Assembly: GCA_015064725.1 (NCBI GenBank) | Contig: SVRQ01000004.1 | Location: 1 to 64,000, forward strand | Direction of reading: 5' to 3' | From: Oscillospiraceae bacterium | GTDB taxonomy: Bacteria > Bacillota > Clostridia > Oscillospirales > CAG-272 | DNA length: 64,000 nucleotides | Shown here: in pieces, positions 40,763-50,287 of the stretch | How the letters are laid out: every line of letters begins with the position of its first letter | Numbering within the stretch: position 1 is the first letter of the stretch | Made by a program: the position numbers and the translations under genes | The notes under the pieces: generated by a model | Told to the model about the DNA's origin: nothing | Databases searched by the model: none | Seen by the model: the letters and a program-made list of their open reading frames with translations, nothing else

Positions 40763-40794
40763 GCTTATTCAAACAAAGTTTTCAGTTGACACAG

Positions 40795-42387
40795 TCAACT
40801 ATGTTCCATAACGTATATCGCCGCTTCGTATGGAGCGAAGATGCCGTCCTTATGCTCGGGATAATTTCCGAGAATGCGGCGCGCGTTTTCCGGGATGGCG
40901 ATATCGGACTCTTTTTCGAAGTTGCAGACAACGAGCATCTTTTTGCCCTCGTGCTCGCGCTCATACATAAAATAATTTTCTGCCTCTCCGGTAAGGTCGC
41001 GGAACGTGCCGCGGCGCAGAACTTCGCTTTCCTTGCGGAGCGCGAGTAGCTTTTTAAAGTAGCGGAGAACGCTCTTTTCTCTTGCTTCTTCCGCTTCTGC
41101 ATTTATCTGTTTATAATCGGGATAGAGAGGAAGCCAGGTTTTTGCCCCATTGTTAAATCCGCCGTTTACGGAGGCGTTCCAGGGCATAGGATGGCGTGCG
41201 TTATCTCGCGAGCCGAAATTTAGACGGTCGAAAAGCTCTTTTTCGCTTAAAGTGTCTTTATATGCTCGGTAATATGCCGTTGTTTCCATATCGTCGAAAT
41301 CTTCTATTTTATCAAAGCGGGAGTTCGTAACGCCAAGCTCTTGACCTTGGTATATAAACGGGATGCCGCGCATAGCGTAAAGCATCGTTGCAAACATAGT
41401 CGCGCTTTCGTAGCGAAGACCGCGGTCATCTGCAAAACGGGAAACGCATCTGCCTTGATCGTGGTTTTCTATAAAGAGGGTATAGAGAAGATCGTTTTCC
41501 TGCGCGATATTCTGCCATTTTGAAAATATTTTGCCGAATGAGGAAAGGGAGAATTCCTTGGGCTCGAATCTTCCGTTGCAGTTGATGTTGATGTGCTCGA
41601 ACTGAAATACTGTGGAAAGCTCACCCCTGTCCTCGCCCGTAAGATTTTTTATATTCTCCACGTTTGCTCCCCAACATTCACCGACGGTGAAAAGGTGCGC
41701 GGTGTTATCTCTGCCGAAAATTTCGTTTATATATTCGTGAAGGTGCGGACCTTTATTAACTCTGTTGTTTTCCCAATCCTTGGAGATCATATCGATAACG
41801 TCACAACGGAAGCCGTCCACGCCCAGCTCCGTCCAAAAATCCACAACGGCTTTCATTTCCTCGCGCACACGGGGATTTTCCCAGTTGAGGTCTGCCTGCG
41901 TGGGATCGAAGCAATGCAAATAATATTGTCCTGCAGCTTCATCGTATTTCCAAGCGGATTCGCAGCACGCCTGCCAATCATTAAGGGGCTCGTCCGCCCA
42001 AAAATAGAAATCGCGGTATGGGCTCGTGCGGGAGCTTCTTGCTTCCTTGAACCAGAAATGCTCTGTGGAGGTGTGGTTTGGAACGAAGTCCACAATGACT
42101 TTGATGCCGTTTTTATGAAATTCCGAAAGCATTTCTTTAAAGTCTTCCATAGTGCCGAATTCTTTCTGCACCGCGCGGTAATCGGAAATATCGTAGCCGC
42201 CGTCGTTGTTGGGACTTTGATAGTGGGGGCAGAGCCAGACTGCGTTTATGCCGAGATCGACAAGGTAGGGTATTTTTTCCTTAATACCGCGAAGGTCGCC
42301 TGTGCCGTCATTATCGGAATCGTAAAAAGAACGGGGATATATCTGATAAAAAATAAGGTCGGAAAAGCTTTTGTATTTTTCGGTCAT
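40795..42387 (-). CDS. GH13 alpha-glucosidase / oligo-1,6-glucosidase
   Basis: The 530-residue enzyme hydrolyses alpha-glucosidic bonds of small oligosaccharides. F-Y-Q-I-Y-P-R-S-F-Y-D-S-D-N-D-G-T-G-D-L-R-G-I opens the barrel (12-35), D-F-V-P-N-H-T-S follows (100-107), the nucleophile is D196 in D-G-F-R-C-D, the acid E237 in V-G-E-C-W-G and the transition-state acid D310 in E-N-H-D. This is the GH13 subfamily of oligo-1,6-glucosidases and trehalose-6-phosphate hydrolases. I start at ATG 42387 (AGAGGTG upstream); the frame is open to 42588 but that part overlaps the promoter. Cytoplasmic, no signal peptide. Divergent from the GH3 gene. Confidence 0.92.
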   Translation of the reverse strand: MTEKYKSFSDLIFYQIYPRSFYDSDNDGTGDLRGIKEKIPYLVDLGINAVWLCPHYQSPNNDGGYDISDYRAVQKEFGTMEDFKEMLSEFHKNGIKVIVDFVPNHTSTEHFWFKEARSSRTSPYRDFYFWADEPLNDWQACCESAWKYDEAAGQYYLHCFDPTQADLNWENPRVREEMKAVVDFWTELGVDGFRCDVIDMISKDWENNRVNKGPHLHEYINEIFGRDNTAHLFTVGECWGANVENIKNLTGEDRGELSTVFQFEHININCNGRFEPKEFSLSSFGKIFSKWQNIAQENDLLYTLFIENHDQGRCVSRFADDRGLRYESATMFATMLYAMRGIPFIYQGQELGVTNSRFDKIEDFDDMETTAYYRAYKDTLSEKELFDRLNFGSRDNARHPMPWNASVNGGFNNGAKTWLPLYPDYKQINAEAEEAREKSVLRYFKKLLALRKESEVLRRGTFRDLTGEAENYFMYEREHEGKKMLVVCNFEKESDIAIPENARRILGNYPEHKDGIFAPYEAAIYVMEHS

Positions 42388-42417
42388 AGGGCACCTCTGT
42401 AAAAACTCTTTACGTTC

Positions 42418-42446
42418 ATTATAGCTTGAATTTTGCGTGATGTCAA
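42418..42446 (-). promoter_or_regulatory. Promoter of the GH13 gene
   Basis: Read leftwards, TTGACA (complement of 42441-42446) and TATAAT (complement of 42418-42423) are exactly 17 bases apart. This position lies inside the longer open frame and supports the start at 42387. Confidence 0.8.
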
Positions 42447-42527
42447 CATCGGATACGGCATACATATGATAATGGTATATATATGATATAAATATGTAAA
42501 CTTTTTGTTGAAAAAACGGATTTGATG

Positions 42528-42557
42528 TTGACAAAAGCGGTGCTTGTGATGTATAAA
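42528..42557 (+). promoter_or_regulatory. Promoter of the reverse-order GH3 gene
   Basis: TTGACA (42528-42533) and TATAAA (42552-42557), spacer 18 bases. Confidence 0.6.
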
Positions 42558-42620
42558 ATAAGCAGAGTGTAAACTCACTGATTTTCACAAAAACCTTGAT
42601 GTGGTAAGGAATTTTTTACT

Positions 42621-45600
42621 ATGGCTATTAAATATCAGAATAATGCGGAAAGAATATCCCTTGCAAGACAGATCGCGGCAGAGGGCATTATACTCCTTAA
42701 AAACGAGTGCGGTATGCTTCCTTTCGGCAAAGAGAAGATTGCTGTATTCGGCAGAACACAGGTAAATACGATAAAGTGCGGCACAGGCTCCGCTTTTTGC
42801 GAAAGCGAATACTGCGTAAACGTGCTTGAAGGTATGGAAAACGCGGGTCTTGACGTTGATAAGGCTCTTGCGGAAAAATACCGCGATTGGTGTGCGGTAA
42901 ACTCTGTTTCGGGATTTGGCGTATGGGGCACGGGCTCTCACATTAACCCCGAGATGCCGCTTTCCGAGGAAGAGATACAGAGCGTGGCTTCCCACACGGA
43001 AAAAGCCGTTTTCGTTATCGGCAGAACTGCGGGCGAAAACGATGACAGCTCCGCGATGGACGGCGATTTCCGCCTTTCTCCCATGGAAAGCGAGCTGCTT
43101 GAAAACATTAAAAAATATTACAATGATATTCTTGTTATAATAAATTCGGGAAACCTTATAAACCTTACGTTCACGGATTGCGAACAGGTTAAGGCTGTTA
43201 TAATGCTCAACCTGCCGGGTATGGAGGGCGGCAACGCCCTTGGCGATATTCTTGTGGGAAAAGTAAGCCCTTGCGCAAAGCTGACGGATACTATTGCAAG
43301 AAGGTATAAGCACTATCCCGCATCCGAATATTTCGGAAGAAAAGCGGGTCTTATCCAGAACTACTACGAAGATATTTTCGTAGGATACAGATATTTTGAA
43401 ACGTTCCCCGAGGCAAAGCAGAACGTGCTTTATCCGTTCGGCTTTGGTCTTTCATATACTGATTTTGAGAAAAATGTGATTTCTTTTGAGTGCGGCGGTA
43501 TTGGCGGCATCGTGCGCGTAAAGGTCCTTGTTAAGAACGTCGGTGAAAAATATGCGGGCAAGGAAGTTGTTATGCTTTACAGTTCCTCCCCCGAAAGCGC
43601 ACTCGGCGCTCCAAAATACGAGCTTCGCGCTTTTGAAAAAACACGTCTTCTTGCCCCGGGAGAGGAAGAAATGATTGAGCTTTCTTTCCACGTAAACGAT
43701 ATGGCTTCCTTTGATGACACGGGCGCGCTCGGCAGAAAAGACTTTTGGACGCTTGCGGCGGGCAAATATTCCGTTTATTTCGGAAATAACGTGGCGGAGC
43801 TTGCTCTTGCGGGCGAATGGACGAACGAAAGCACGGCATATATAAAAGAATGCATACATATTCCCACCGAGCTTGAAAAAAGACTTACCGCAAGCGGCGA
43901 ATACGAAACGCTCGATGCAATAGAGCACGATATGTCCTCCGGAATTCAGATAGGTCCTATGGCACGTCTTACCGTGGAGGCGGACGAATATACGGAAATA
44001 AAAGAAAAAGCTTCAATTTATCATCTTAACGTGACAACGGCGGGACTTTATACGCTCAAGCTTTATGCGGACGCTGTGCCGCAGCACGTATTCATCAACG
44101 AGCATCCGCTTGCTGCCTTTGAAAGCTATTTCGAGAATGGCGGTGCGGCAATAATCCTTTCCCCCGGAACGAATGATTTTGTCTTTGTGGGTGAAAACAA
44201 AGCACCCGCGGTTGCCTTTGAGTTTGAAAAAGAGGATGAAACCGTTCACGTGAAGGCGCAGGGAAGCTCCGTTCTTGAATGCGGTAAATTTACAGAGTGC
44301 GCACTCTACGTTATCGCACGCCAATTTGAGGATGAGGAAGGTCTTATCAAGCACGGAAGAGGTCTTTTCCGTATGCACACACCGGGCAGATTTGCTATGT
44401 ATAAGCTTGAGGTGGAAAAAGCGGGCTTCTATGATTTTACTATACGCTACAGCACGTACCACGATGACCGCGCGCTTGAAGATACGTACAACTTTATGGT
44501 CTCCAACGTAACGCAGGATATTGAACACGTTATGCTTGAAAAGACTACAGAGGAGGATGCTCCGTTCTCCTTCAAGACAGCTAAACCCATCCGCTTGGCG
44601 CTCCCTGCGGGCGAGGCTTATCTTAAAGTGGTTTCCAAAACGAAGCACACGCCCCACCTTGCGTATATGGAGATAACTCCCAGCACGCGCGACGTTTACA
44701 TAGAGCCCAAGAAGGAAGAGAACACCTCGGAAGGCGAGCTCGTTCTTGACGAAGCAACGCCCAAGGGCACCTGCTTCCAGAGAAAGCCGCTTCCCGAAAT
44801 CGCTTCAAAATACGATTTCAGAAACGTGCTCAACGGCACATTGACGATGGATGAGTTTGTAGCGGATCTTTCCGATAACGAGCTTGCGCTTCTTTCCTGC
44901 GGTAACAAGATAGGTCAGATAGGACGTATCTCCGCCCGCGGCATTCCCGAAGCATATTGGTCCGACGGCCCTGTTGGTTACAGACAAAACTTCACCGTTA
45001 CCGTTTATCCCTCCAGCACGATGCTTGCTTCCTCATTTAACAAGGAGCTTGCTTACGAATTCGGCAAGAGCATCGGCTGCGAAGGCAATCTTTACAACAT
45101 TGACGTTTGGCTCGCTCCCGCGATAAATATACACCGCGACCCCTGCTGCGGCAGAAACTTTGAATATATGTCCGAAGACCCGTTCATTTCGGGTGCTATC
45201 GCCTCTCAGGTCGTAAAAGGCGTTGAAGAAGCAGACGTTTCCACAACGGTCAAGCATTTTGCCGCAAACAACACGGAATATCAGCGTATGAAGTCCAACA
45301 GCCGCGTTTCCGCAAGGGCATTGCGCGAAATATATATGAAAGCTTTTGAAATAGTTATAAAAGAAGCTTCTCCTATGGCTATAATGACGTCCTATAACCA
45401 TATCAACAGTATCAAGGTCAGCGAAAATCCCGTGTTCTGTAAGAACATCCTCCGTGAAGAGTTCGGCTTTGACGGTCTTATAATGTCCGACTTCTCCAAT
45501 GACTCCATCCACGTAAAGGAGCTTGCCGCGACCCAGGACCTTAAAATGAACTTTGGCGACCCGAAGAGCGTTTGCGAGGCTCTTGCCGACGGTTCTCTTG

Positions 45601-45683
45601 ACCGCGATGTCGTGCGCGATTGCGTAAAGCGTGTTTTAACGCTTATTGCGCTTACGGCGGTTAAAAATGAAAAGAAAAAATAA
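42621..45683 (+). CDS. GH3 glycosidase with reversed domain order
   Basis: The 1020-residue enzyme carries the GH3 C-terminal alpha/beta-sandwich domain first (about 10-290, with E-G-I-I-L-L-K-N-E-C-G-M-L-P and F-G-F-G-L-S-Y-T), then a fibronectin-III-like domain (about 295-400), a beta-sandwich insert that may bind carbohydrate (about 440-690), and last the catalytic barrel (about 720-1015). The barrel has G-R-N-F-E-Y-M-S-E-D-P, K-H-F-A-A-N-N-T-E-Y-Q-R and the nucleophile D957 in G-L-I-M-S-D-F. This inverted order is known in some rumen and gut beta-glucosidases. No signal peptide. Substrate (beta-glucoside or beta-xyloside) unknown. Confidence 0.9.
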   Translation: MAIKYQNNAERISLARQIAAEGIILLKNECGMLPFGKEKIAVFGRTQVNTIKCGTGSAFCESEYCVNVLEGMENAGLDVDKALAEKYRDWCAVNSVSGFGVWGTGSHINPEMPLSEEEIQSVASHTEKAVFVIGRTAGENDDSSAMDGDFRLSPMESELLENIKKYYNDILVIINSGNLINLTFTDCEQVKAVIMLNLPGMEGGNALGDILVGKVSPCAKLTDTIARRYKHYPASEYFGRKAGLIQNYYEDIFVGYRYFETFPEAKQNVLYPFGFGLSYTDFEKNVISFECGGIGGIVRVKVLVKNVGEKYAGKEVVMLYSSSPESALGAPKYELRAFEKTRLLAPGEEEMIELSFHVNDMASFDDTGALGRKDFWTLAAGKYSVYFGNNVAELALAGEWTNESTAYIKECIHIPTELEKRLTASGEYETLDAIEHDMSSGIQIGPMARLTVEADEYTEIKEKASIYHLNVTTAGLYTLKLYADAVPQHVFINEHPLAAFESYFENGGAAIILSPGTNDFVFVGENKAPAVAFEFEKEDETVHVKAQGSSVLECGKFTECALYVIARQFEDEEGLIKHGRGLFRMHTPGRFAMYKLEVEKAGFYDFTIRYSTYHDDRALEDTYNFMVSNVTQDIEHVMLEKTTEEDAPFSFKTAKPIRLALPAGEAYLKVVSKTKHTPHLAYMEITPSTRDVYIEPKKEENTSEGELVLDEATPKGTCFQRKPLPEIASKYDFRNVLNGTLTMDEFVADLSDNELALLSCGNKIGQIGRISARGIPEAYWSDGPVGYRQNFTVTVYPSSTMLASSFNKELAYEFGKSIGCEGNLYNIDVWLAPAINIHRDPCCGRNFEYMSEDPFISGAIASQVVKGVEEADVSTTVKHFAANNTEYQRMKSNSRVSARALREIYMKAFEIVIKEASPMAIMTSYNHINSIKVSENPVFCKNILREEFGFDGLIMSDFSNDSIHVKELAATQDLKMNFGDPKSVCEALADGSLDRDVVRDCVKRVLTLIALTAVKNEKKK

Positions 45684-45779
45684 ACGGATTTACGCAAAAT
45701 TTTGATTTCCCCTAATAACGCAAAAACTCTCTTTGGCGATTTTCCCGAAGAGAGTTTTTGAAATATAAAGGAGGCAGAA

Positions 45780-47120
45780 ATGAAAAATATAAACGTGGAT
45801 CTTTCCGTTAAAACAGGAAAGATAAAGCCGATGAATGCCGTAAACAACGGCCCTCTGGGTAACAGCGAGCGCGGAACGACCAATTTTCCCGATTACGCCG
45901 CACTCGAAATTCCTTATGCGCGCAACCACGACGCATCTTTTTATAGCGGATACGGCGGCGAGCATACGGTGGACGTTCACCGCATATTTAAAAACTTCGA
46001 TGCAGACGAAAACGATCCTGCTTCTTACATCTTTGAACCCACGGATATGTGTGTTAAAAACACTTTGGATGCGGGAACAAAGGTGTTCTACCGCCTCGGT
46101 GCTTCTATCGAGCACGGATACAAATACGGCACGTACCCTCCGCGTGATTTTGCGAAATGGGCGCGCATATGCGAGCATATAATCCGCCATTACAACGAGG
46201 GTTGGGCAAACGGTTTTCACTATGGTATCGAGTATTGGGAGATATGGAACGAGCCCGATTGCCGCAACAACGACGGCTCAAATCCCTGCTGGCAGGGAAC
46301 TGACGAGCAGTTTATCGACCTTTACGAGGTTGCTTCAAAGCATCTGAAAAAATGTTTTCCTCGCCTTAAAATAGGCGGGCCTGCGTTTACAGCGCCCAAA
46401 CACGCACCTTTTCAACTTGCCTTCCTCAAAGCGGTGAAGGAAAGGGAAATGCCTTTTGATTTTTACTCCTTCCACCGATATATGAAGCGCCCCGAGCAGG
46501 TCTTCGAGGCTGTGGAGCTTGCCAAGTCCTCGCTCAATATGTTCGGTATTAAGAAGCCCGAGCTTATCCTTAACGAATGGAACTACATCAAGGGTTGGAT
46601 GACTGACGAATGGAGATATTCGCTGCGTATGGAAAAATCGCTTAAAGGAGCTTCCTTTATTGCGGGCGTTATGTGTACGGGGCAGGCAAGCGACGTTGAT
46701 ATGCTTATGTATTACGACGCGCGCCCCTGCGGTATGTGCGGCCTTTTCGATACGGATTCGCTTGATAGATTGAAGGGATATTACACGTTTTTGCAGTTCC
46801 GCGAGCTTGCAAGGCTCGGTAACTGTGTAAAAACGGACGCGCAAAACGGCGATATCTACACCTGCGCCGCAACAAACGGTAATGACGGTGCGGTATTCCT
46901 TACCCGCTACGATGACGTTGACGAGGCGGATGACGAGGAAGTTACCATAAATATTGACGGCGTTTGCGCCGAAAACGGTGTAAACGTGGAACATTACCTT
47001 TTGGACGGAGAGCACGATTCGGAGCTTGTAAGGGAAGAAAGATTTTATTCACAGAGCTTTTCTCTCCGCCTTAACATGAAAATGTTCGATACGTATCTTT
47101 TGAAGATAAAGATGATATAA
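45780..47120 (+). CDS. GH39-like glycosidase (beta-xylosidase type)
   Basis: A clan GH-A barrel of 446 residues with the acid/base E158 in E-I-W-N-E-P-D and the nucleophile E266 in L-I-L-N-E-W-N. N-terminal N-G-P-L-G-N-S-E-R and Y-A-R-N-H-D-A-S-F-Y are like GH39 beta-xylosidases and alpha-L-iduronidases; a C-terminal beta-sandwich follows from about 360. Retaining hydrolysis of a xyloside-like or uronide-like bond is likely. The gene follows the GH3 gene at 96 bases with AAAGGAGG and is probably co-transcribed with it. A related family cannot be excluded. Confidence 0.8.
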   Translation: MKNINVDLSVKTGKIKPMNAVNNGPLGNSERGTTNFPDYAALEIPYARNHDASFYSGYGGEHTVDVHRIFKNFDADENDPASYIFEPTDMCVKNTLDAGTKVFYRLGASIEHGYKYGTYPPRDFAKWARICEHIIRHYNEGWANGFHYGIEYWEIWNEPDCRNNDGSNPCWQGTDEQFIDLYEVASKHLKKCFPRLKIGGPAFTAPKHAPFQLAFLKAVKEREMPFDFYSFHRYMKRPEQVFEAVELAKSSLNMFGIKKPELILNEWNYIKGWMTDEWRYSLRMEKSLKGASFIAGVMCTGQASDVDMLMYYDARPCGMCGLFDTDSLDRLKGYYTFLQFRELARLGNCVKTDAQNGDIYTCAATNGNDGAVFLTRYDDVDEADDEEVTINIDGVCAENGVNVEHYLLDGEHDSELVREERFYSQSFSLRLNMKMFDTYLLKIKMI

Positions 47121-47158
47121 AAAATGGCAGAGAATTTTTGAAATTCTCTGCCATTTTT
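47121..47158 (+). terminator. Terminator after the GH39-like gene
   Basis: AAAATGGCAGAGAATTT and AAATTCTCTGCCATTTT form a perfect 17-bp stem with loop TTG, just before the convergent GH29 gene. Confidence 0.85.
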
Positions 47159-47190
47159 GCAGTATGGTTACTAAAAAACACATTTGATTT

Positions 47191-48498
47191 TTACCACTTA
47201 TGATAGCCCTCGGAGAAGTCCGTTCCTTGGTGCATTTGCGGATAATAGCTGCGGAAGATGTGGCGCGGTGCGTTTTCAAATTCCATTTTCAAAGCGGTGA
47301 CACCTGTAATTTTATCGGGAACTTCGGCGGGGAGGTCTTCGAGGATTATTCTGTGACCGTCAACTCTGAATTTTATCTCCTCTCCCGTTGCAAGGAAAGA
47401 TATTTTCTTAGGGGAATCCAGATAGCCGCCGAAAATAAGTTTGCCGTTTTTGGGCCATACCCAGTTCCAAAGGTAGAATGTTTTAAGGTCTTTGTCGGCA
47501 GAAACTGCGGTGAGCGTGTTCGCGCTGTAAACGGGGCCCGTGCGGAATTTCTGACCGTAGGTTGCATCCCCGTTTATTTGAAGCCATTCTCCAACAGGGA
47601 GAAGGCGATCTACCGTGTCCTTCGGAATGCTTCCGTCGGGCGCGGGAGCAATGTTGAGAAGCAGGTTGCCGCCGCCGCAGGTGCAAAGGTGCAGGTCGCG
47701 GAGTATCTGCTTTGATGAAATGGCAAACGGCGCTGATTGTTCTTCGTCAATATAGCCCCAGCCGAGGCGAGTGAGCGTATTGCAGGTTTCCCAATCGCGA
47801 TCGCTTGCGTGGATATGTCCTTCGGGCGTGTCGAAATCCTCCGGCATTGCGCTTCTGTTGTTTATGATAATATGCGGCTGAAGCTTACGCAGACGTGCGT
47901 TTCTGTTTACGGAATCCCAGCTTTCGCAGTTTCCCATCGGGCAGGAAACGTCGTACCAGAGAATATCTATTTTACCGTAATTTGTGAGAAGCTCGGTGTT
48001 AAGATCTTCGATGTATTTCAAAAAACGTGCTCTTGCTTCGGGGTCATTTGCACATTTCCAGCTATCGGGGTGGTGCCAATCCATAAGGGAAGTGTAAAGA
48101 CCTATTTTAAGGTCAAATTCACGGCAGGCATCAACAAATTCGCGCACGATGTCTCGCCCACAGGCGTTGTATGAGTTATATGGGTTTACTTTGGAATCCC
48201 AAAGGGAAAAACCCTCGTGATGGCGCGTTGTAAGAACTGCGTATTTTGCGCCCGATTTTTTTGCAAGCTCGCACCATTCGCGCGCACAACCTTCTTTGGG
48301 GGAGAAGTCCTTTGCAAGCTGTTCGTATTCTTCGCGAGTGTAATTCTCATTTGCCTGCGACCATTCGCCCGTGCCGAGCTGTGCGTAAAGTCCGTAATGT
48401 ATGAAGATGCCGAAGCGTGCTTCGCGGAACCAAGCCATACGCTCGTCCCTTGTTTCGGCTGTCATCTGTTCGTAATCATATCTGCTGATGTATTCCAT
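47191..48498 (-). CDS. GH29 alpha-L-fucosidase
   Basis: The 435-residue enzyme releases alpha-L-fucose from glycans such as mucin or milk oligosaccharides. W-F-R-E-A-R-F-G-I-F-I-H-Y-G-L-Y (23-38) starts the family barrel, followed by L-T-T-R-H-H-E-G-F-S-L-W-D-S (89-102) and the nucleophile D183 in I-D-I-L-W-Y-D-V. Later L-L-L-N-I-A-P-A-P-D-G closes the barrel. It is shorter than two-domain fucosidases but includes a C-terminal beta-sandwich (about 350-435). No signal peptide. GCGGAGGAA precedes the start. It is convergent with the GH39-like gene. Confidence 0.93.
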   Translation of the reverse strand: MEYISRYDYEQMTAETRDERMAWFREARFGIFIHYGLYAQLGTGEWSQANENYTREEYEQLAKDFSPKEGCAREWCELAKKSGAKYAVLTTRHHEGFSLWDSKVNPYNSYNACGRDIVREFVDACREFDLKIGLYTSLMDWHHPDSWKCANDPEARARFLKYIEDLNTELLTNYGKIDILWYDVSCPMGNCESWDSVNRNARLRKLQPHIIINNRSAMPEDFDTPEGHIHASDRDWETCNTLTRLGWGYIDEEQSAPFAISSKQILRDLHLCTCGGGNLLLNIAPAPDGSIPKDTVDRLLPVGEWLQINGDATYGQKFRTGPVYSANTLTAVSADKDLKTFYLWNWVWPKNGKLIFGGYLDSPKKISFLATGEEIKFRVDGHRIILEDLPAEVPDKITGVTALKMEFENAPRHIFRSYYPQMHQGTDFSEGYHKW

Positions 48499-48585
48499 AA
48501 ATTCCTCCGCTTTTTTAGTATGGAAGTATATTTAAGAATATAGCATAATGCATATAAAAAGTCAAGCGCAGAGCACATTTTTTGG

Positions 48586-49749
48586 CTATTGTCGATAATA
48601 TTCAAAAAAACGTATGGCGCAGTGTGCTTCCACGGCAGAGCCGATAGGAAGCGCGTCCTCGTTGAAAACGACCTTCGGGTGGTGTGCGGTAAAATCTCCT
48701 CTTTCGTCGGAAAAGCCTGCGCCGATATAGAGAAGAACGGACGGTATTTCGCGTGCGATATACGCAAAATCTTCGCTTGCAAAGGCACTCATATCGGGTA
48801 CGGCGGTTAGATGGCAGTTCATTTCATTTATAAAGCTTACCGTAAGGTCTGTGAGCGCTTTGTCGCATATAAGCGCGGGGGCTGAAAAAAGAGGCGTTAT
48901 TTGCGCTCGGCAACCCTCCTTTTTTGCTATATCCTGCGCCGCTTGGCAGATGCTCTTATAAAGGCGTTCGTGCTTTTCTGCATTGCGCGAGCGAAGCGTA
49001 CCCTCCATCAGTGCCGTATCGGGGATGATATTTGCGGCACTTCCGCTTTGTATTTTCCCGATGGTAAGAATGGCGTTATCCTCCTTTTCTACAAGTGCAA
49101 AAATTTCTTTGTATATGCGGAAAGCCGTTTTTATAGGGTCCTCGGCAAGCCCCGGGTAAGCGGCGTGTCCGCCCTTGCCCTTTATGGTTATCCTCATTCC
49201 GTTTGCAGAGCACATCATAATATTTCCGCTGTTATACATAAATGTATCCGGCGGCACTCTGCCTGCCGCCGTGTGCAGGGCAAGGGCTGCTTTGGGGCGA
49301 GGGTCATCGAGTATGCCGTGTTCTATCATATCCTTTGCGCCCGCAAGCGTTTCCTCTGCCGGCTGAAACATAAATTTTACCGTTCCGCGAAGAAGATGCT
49401 CTTGCTCCTTGAGCATTTTTGCGCTTGTAAGCAGCATTGCGGTGTGCATATCGTGTCCGCAGGTGTGCGCGGCGTTTGCGTTTTTTGAAGCGAAGCTCTC
49501 TCCGCTTTCTTCGCGCATGGGAAGCGCATCCATATCTGCACGAAGAAGAAAACAGGGTTCCCCCTTGCCGACTTCCGCGCATACGCCGAAGCCGCAGTCC
49601 TTTGCGCTGATGCCGTATTCGGCAAGCTTTTGAAATATAAATTTTTTTGCTGTCGGCATATTTAAGCCCACTTCCGCGTTTTCGTGGAGATATCGTCGGT
49701 TTTTTACGGTTTCTTCCTTTAGTTCAAGTGCTCGTTTGAAAATATCCAA
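48586..49749 (-). CDS. M20D-family amidohydrolase
   Basis: These di-metal enzymes split N-acylated amino acids or related amides (hippurate, IAA-amino acid, N-acetyl-diaminopimelate type). The 387-residue protein has R-A-D-M-D-A-L-P-M (70-78), H-T-C-G-H-D-M-H (95-102) including the metal-binding cysteine of this subgroup, F-Q-P-A-E-E-T-L-A-G-A-K with the catalytic glutamate near 133, and a lid domain with G-K-G-G-H-A-A-Y-P. The start is a TTG at 49749, supported by CGGAGGAAG upstream. Cytoplasmic. The amide hydrolysed cannot be told from sequence. Confidence 0.9.
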   Translation of the reverse strand: MDIFKRALELKEETVKNRRYLHENAEVGLNMPTAKKFIFQKLAEYGISAKDCGFGVCAEVGKGEPCFLLRADMDALPMREESGESFASKNANAAHTCGHDMHTAMLLTSAKMLKEQEHLLRGTVKFMFQPAEETLAGAKDMIEHGILDDPRPKAALALHTAAGRVPPDTFMYNSGNIMMCSANGMRITIKGKGGHAAYPGLAEDPIKTAFRIYKEIFALVEKEDNAILTIGKIQSGSAANIIPDTALMEGTLRSRNAEKHERLYKSICQAAQDIAKKEGCRAQITPLFSAPALICDKALTDLTVSFINEMNCHLTAVPDMSAFASEDFAYIAREIPSVLLYIGAGFSDERGDFTAHHPKVVFNEDALPIGSAVEAHCAIRFFEYYRQ

Positions 49750-49847
49750 ATATTCTTCCTCCGTGTATATATCATTATTAAAATTATTTTGGACGTTAAA
49801 AAGCGTTATATTCTTGAATTATTGCAAAAAATCAAAACAAAAAAATA

Positions 49848-49876
49848 TTGACATATTCCTTGCACGGTGATATAAT
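49848..49876 (+). promoter_or_regulatory. Promoter of the T-box operon
   Basis: TTGACA (49848-49853) and TATAAT (49871-49876), spacer 17: a perfect consensus promoter. Confidence 0.9.
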
Positions 49877-49884
49877 GACATCAT

Positions 49885-50175
49885 AAACCGTTGAAGCGGA
49901 GATAACACCGAGTAAGACTATACAGAGAGCCCGAGAGGATGAGAGTCGGGTTAGCAACTGTTCGGTAAATGGACCGCGGAGGGCGCAGTCAAAAGAGAAG
50001 CACTTCTCCCAGTATTCTGCGACGTTTGGGCATACGTTATTTGCCGAGGATATGTTTGTATCCTTATAAGCGCACATTTTTGGTGTTTCCAAAATGTGAA
50101 TCAAGGTGGTACCGCGGATAATCTTATGTTATTCGTCCTTGACAGAGGATATAGTTCTGTCGAGGGCGTTTTTTG
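49885..50175 (+). ncRNA. Tryptophan-specific T-box leader with terminator
   Basis: T-box leaders bind uncharged tRNA and then let transcription continue. The 14-base T-box core AGGTGGTACCGCGG is at 50104-50117, followed by the terminator stem CGTCCTTGACAGA/TCTGTCGAGGGCG (50134-50168) and T run. In stem I, GCGG (49896-49899) pairs with CCGC (49974-49977) and ACCGA (49907-49911) with TCGGT (49962-49966), leaving a specifier loop whose 3' side is AAATGGA (49967-49973). The specifier codon is thus TGG (tryptophan) at 49970-49972. The downstream ECF gene and TrpB fit this. Confidence 0.9.
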
Positions 50176-50215
50176 TTTTCCTCCGGCAGAACGCGAATTT
50201 TGCAGGGAGGAACAT

Positions 50216-50254
50216 ATGGTATTGCTTACAAAACGATGGCGGCTCTCGGAATGA
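50216..50254 (+). CDS. Possible 12-residue leader peptide with one Trp
   Basis: After the T-box terminator, AGGGAGG (50204-50210) stands five bases before an ATG that opens M-V-L-L-T-K-R-W-R-L-S-E and stops at 50254. The ribosome binding site is stronger than that of the next gene. The peptide contains a single tryptophan. It could be a translated leader that adds a second level of tryptophan sensing, a coupling peptide, or a chance frame. I list it because the initiation site is so good. Confidence 0.35.
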   Translation: MVLLTKRWRLSE

Positions 50255-50287
50255 TTATTGAAAAAAATTCTTCTTTGGAGTCGAAAA

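Noticed and set aside
40795..42588. Longer GH13 protein starting at 42588
   Set aside because: The extra 67 residues are not family-like and overlap a perfect TTGACA-N17-TATAAT promoter of the gene; ATG 42387 has the ribosome binding site.
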